Shown: one piece after another, positions 6,265 through 7,896 of the stretch
How positions within the stretch are numbered: position 1 is the stretch's first letter
Layout of the letters: every line of letters starts with the position of its first letter
Origin: Methylovirgula sp.
Lineage (GTDB): Bacteria > Pseudomonadota > Alphaproteobacteria > Rhizobiales > Beijerinckiaceae
Reading direction: 5' to 3'
Length of the DNA: 7,896 bases
NCBI GenBank assembly: GCA_030044485.1
Contig: JASHVQ010000169.1
Location: 1 to 7,896, forward strand
Program-made: the position numbers and the translations under genes
The notes under the pieces: generated by a model
Told to the model about the DNA's origin: nothing
The model's database searches: none
The model's input: the letters and a program-made list of their open reading frames with translations, nothing else

Positions 6265-7896
6265 TCAGAACAGACGGAATGTGAAGAGGGTGCCGCCCTG
6301 CGGGATCAGCGGCAGGTTTGTGGCTTTGGCCATCGCCGTTGCGCCGATCGCGCCGAACTTATCGTTCATGTCGAGACCGGCGGTCACAGGCAGTCCTATC
6401 CAGCCGCCAATTCCGGTCCATACCGAGACGTATTGGTGGCCGCCAATTTTATAGGTGATCGGATTGCCGATGATCCCGGAGGCGAGCTTGCGCTGCCAAA
6501 GGATCTTGCCGGTATCGCGATCGACCGCCCGGAAATCGCCGTTCAAGCTGCCGTAGAAGGCGAGACCACCGTCGGTGACGAGCGCGCCGCCCCAATTCGG
6601 ATAGGGGTCGGGAATGTCCCAATCCTCTTTGCCGGTCAGAACGTCGAACTTCTTGAACCGTCCGGCAACGCCGGGCTTTTCCTCATACATGTAGACGTTG
6701 GCGAAAACATAGACGGTGCCCTGCTGGAAGCTGGTGCGCTCCTGCGGTTCATCCGTCATGCACCAATTGTTGGTCGGGCAGTAGAACTTGGTCGGGTCCT
6801 TGGGATCGACCGCGCAAGGCTGCTGATCCTTGCCGCCCATGGCCGACGGACAAGCCTGCGTCGTCACACCGATCTTTAGTGGCGAATGTTCATAGACCTT
6901 CACCGGCCGGCCGGTTTTCAGATCGACCCGCTCCGCCCAATTGACCGTTACGAACTTGTTGGCGCGCAGCAACGTGCCGTTGGTCCGATCGAGCACATAG
7001 GCGAAACCGTTGCGGTCGAAATGCACGAGACACTTGCATGGTTTGCCATCGACGTCCGGCATATCGACGAGAATGTTCTCATTGACGCCGTCATAGTCCC
7101 ACTGATCGAACGGTGTCCACTGGTAGTTCCAGACAACCGTGCCGTCCGCGACATTGCGGGCAAAGATCGTCATCGACCATTTGTTGTCCCATTTGCCGGA
7201 GTTGCAGCCTTCCTGCGTCGGCGGGTTTTCGCCGCAACGGGTCGTGGGGCTCCAGTTGCCCGGGTTGCCGGTCGATTCGAAGATCAGCTTCAGCTCCGGA
7301 TCGTAGCTGTACCAGTTCCAAGGCGAACCGCCGCCGCGTTTCCATTCGTCGTTGGGATAGGTGAAGCCTTGATTCTGGGTCTGATCATGCCGCGAGTTGT
7401 CCTTGTTCGTGTCCGGCGTGATGCCGATTTCCTCGTCGGTTCCGTTACTCTCCTTGCTCCAAACGAGCTTGCCAGTGTTAAGATCATAGGCGTCGAGACG
7501 GCCGCGCGCGGCGAATTCGTCGCCGCCGAAGCCGGCGATCACCAGGTTCTCGGCGACCAGTGGCACGTTGGTCTGCGTCTCGCCGTGTTCCGGATAGGCG
7601 TGCTTGACGACCCAGATTTCCTTGCTGGTCTTGGCATCGAGCGCGCCGACGAATCCGTCGAGCGTGCCGAAGATCACCTTGCCTTCCGCATAGGAAAGAC
7701 CGCGGTTTACGGTGTCGCAACAGGCGCGCGGAACAGCCGATTCATCGCGATCCGTCTTCTTCAAATAGTTCCAGACCGCCTTAGGCTCGTCCGGATCCGA
7801 AAGATCGAGCGCCTGGATGATGTTCGGCCAGGCGCTTTCCATGAACATCATTGGCGTTCCATCGACATTGACCACGAGAGGCTGACCCTCATGCCC
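6265..7896 (-). CDS. xoxF: PQQ-dependent methanol dehydrogenase, lanthanide type (XoxF), N-terminus beyond the window
   Basis: Periplasmic quinoprotein that oxidises methanol, and possibly other alcohols or formaldehyde, passing electrons to a cytochrome c. 543 residues are visible. The frame is open to the right edge, where it begins GHEGQPLVVN, so the signal peptide and first blade (roughly 70-100 residues) are missing. Seen: the vicinal Cys-Cys of RACCDTVNRG (7717-7722) that contacts PQQ; GGDEFAARG with the likely metal-binding Glu; STGNPGNW with the likely metal-binding Asn; and WDYDGVNE, where the first Asp (7096-7098) is catalytic and the second (7090-7092) is the extra ligand of lanthanide enzymes, replaced by Ala in calcium-type MxaF. 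Repeated W-docking blades run to the C-terminus, which ends FTFRLF. Extra cysteines are unusual: a CX9C insert at 7204-7236, CKC at 7030-7038, one at 6814-6816 and CX5C at 6760-6780. The XoxF clade is uncertain, possibly XoxF1- or XoxF3-like. It is the first visible gene of the operon; a strong terminator follows. Confidence 0.9.
   Translation of the reverse strand, partial: GHEGQPLVVNVDGTPMMFMESAWPNIIQALDLSDPDEPKAVWNYLKKTDRDESAVPRACCDTVNRGLSYAEGKVIFGTLDGFVGALDAKTSKEIWVVKHAYPEHGETQTNVPLVAENLVIAGFGGDEFAARGRLDAYDLNTGKLVWSKESNGTDEEIGITPDTNKDNSRHDQTQNQGFTYPNDEWKRGGGSPWNWYSYDPELKLIFESTGNPGNWSPTTRCGENPPTQEGCNSGKWDNKWSMTIFARNVADGTVVWNYQWTPFDQWDYDGVNENILVDMPDVDGKPCKCLVHFDRNGFAYVLDRTNGTLLRANKFVTVNWAERVDLKTGRPVKVYEHSPLKIGVTTQACPSAMGGKDQQPCAVDPKDPTKFYCPTNNWCMTDEPQERTSFQQGTVYVFANVYMYEEKPGVAGRFKKFDVLTGKEDWDIPDPYPNWGGALVTDGGLAFYGSLNGDFRAVDRDTGKILWQRKLASGIIGNPITYKIGGHQYVSVWTGIGGWIGLPVTAGLDMNDKFGAIGATAMAKATNLPLIPQGGTLFTFRLF

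Noticed and set aside
7030..7038. Cys-Lys-Cys in XoxF as a haem-binding site
   Set aside because: There is no CXXCH motif. It lies within a propeller blade of the dehydrogenase, not in a cytochrome domain.
6265..7896. XoxF could be a truncated pseudogene because its first start-like codon is at 7875
   Set aside because: The frame continues without a stop to the window edge and the residues before 7875 (GHEGQPL) match the family, so the gene simply crosses the boundary.

Overview
The window looks like part of a methylotrophy locus from an alphaproteobacterium, probably of the Hyphomicrobiales (methylotrophs, methanotrophs and Bradyrhizobium-like soil bacteria). This rests on the high-GC coding style, the tight operon packing and the kind of genes present. 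It is inference from protein families; no rRNA or other taxonomic marker is visible.

Layout. On the + strand, 103-2069 encode a two-component pair of the MoxY/MoxX type: a membrane sensor histidine kinase and a LuxR/NarL-type response regulator, joined by an ATGA overlap. Convergent to them, a four-gene minus-strand series runs from the right edge to 2098. In transcription order it is: (1) a lanthanide-type PQQ methanol dehydrogenase of the XoxF family, lacking its N-terminus because the gene crosses the right edge; (2) a XoxJ/MoxJ-like periplasmic binding protein fused to about seven ankyrin repeats; (3) a periplasmic binding protein of the family associated with PQQ-dependent alcohol dehydrogenases; (4) a secreted seven-bladed YVTN-type beta-propeller. 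Genes 2-4 are separated by only 15-19 bases. Between genes 1 and 2 lies a strong hairpin followed by a T-rich run, so the dehydrogenase is probably expressed well above its accessory genes. The two convergent units end 28 bases apart, inside a 9-bp inverted repeat.

How it may work. XoxF oxidises methanol (or another short alcohol) in the periplasm with PQQ and a lanthanide. The XoxJ-like protein probably helps activate it or deliver cofactor. The other binding protein and the propeller are periplasmic accessories of the same quinoprotein system. The MoxYX pair is the obvious candidate regulator, by analogy with Paracoccus moxXY. No ABC permease or ATPase, no XoxG cytochrome and no pqq biosynthesis gene lies in the window.

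Most unusual points: the fusion of a XoxJ-like protein to ankyrin repeats, the extra cysteines of this XoxF including a short CX9C insert beside the metal site, and the intra-operon terminator. No tRNA, rRNA, CRISPR array, insertion sequence or pseudogene was seen, and no gene-free stretch exceeds about 100 bases.
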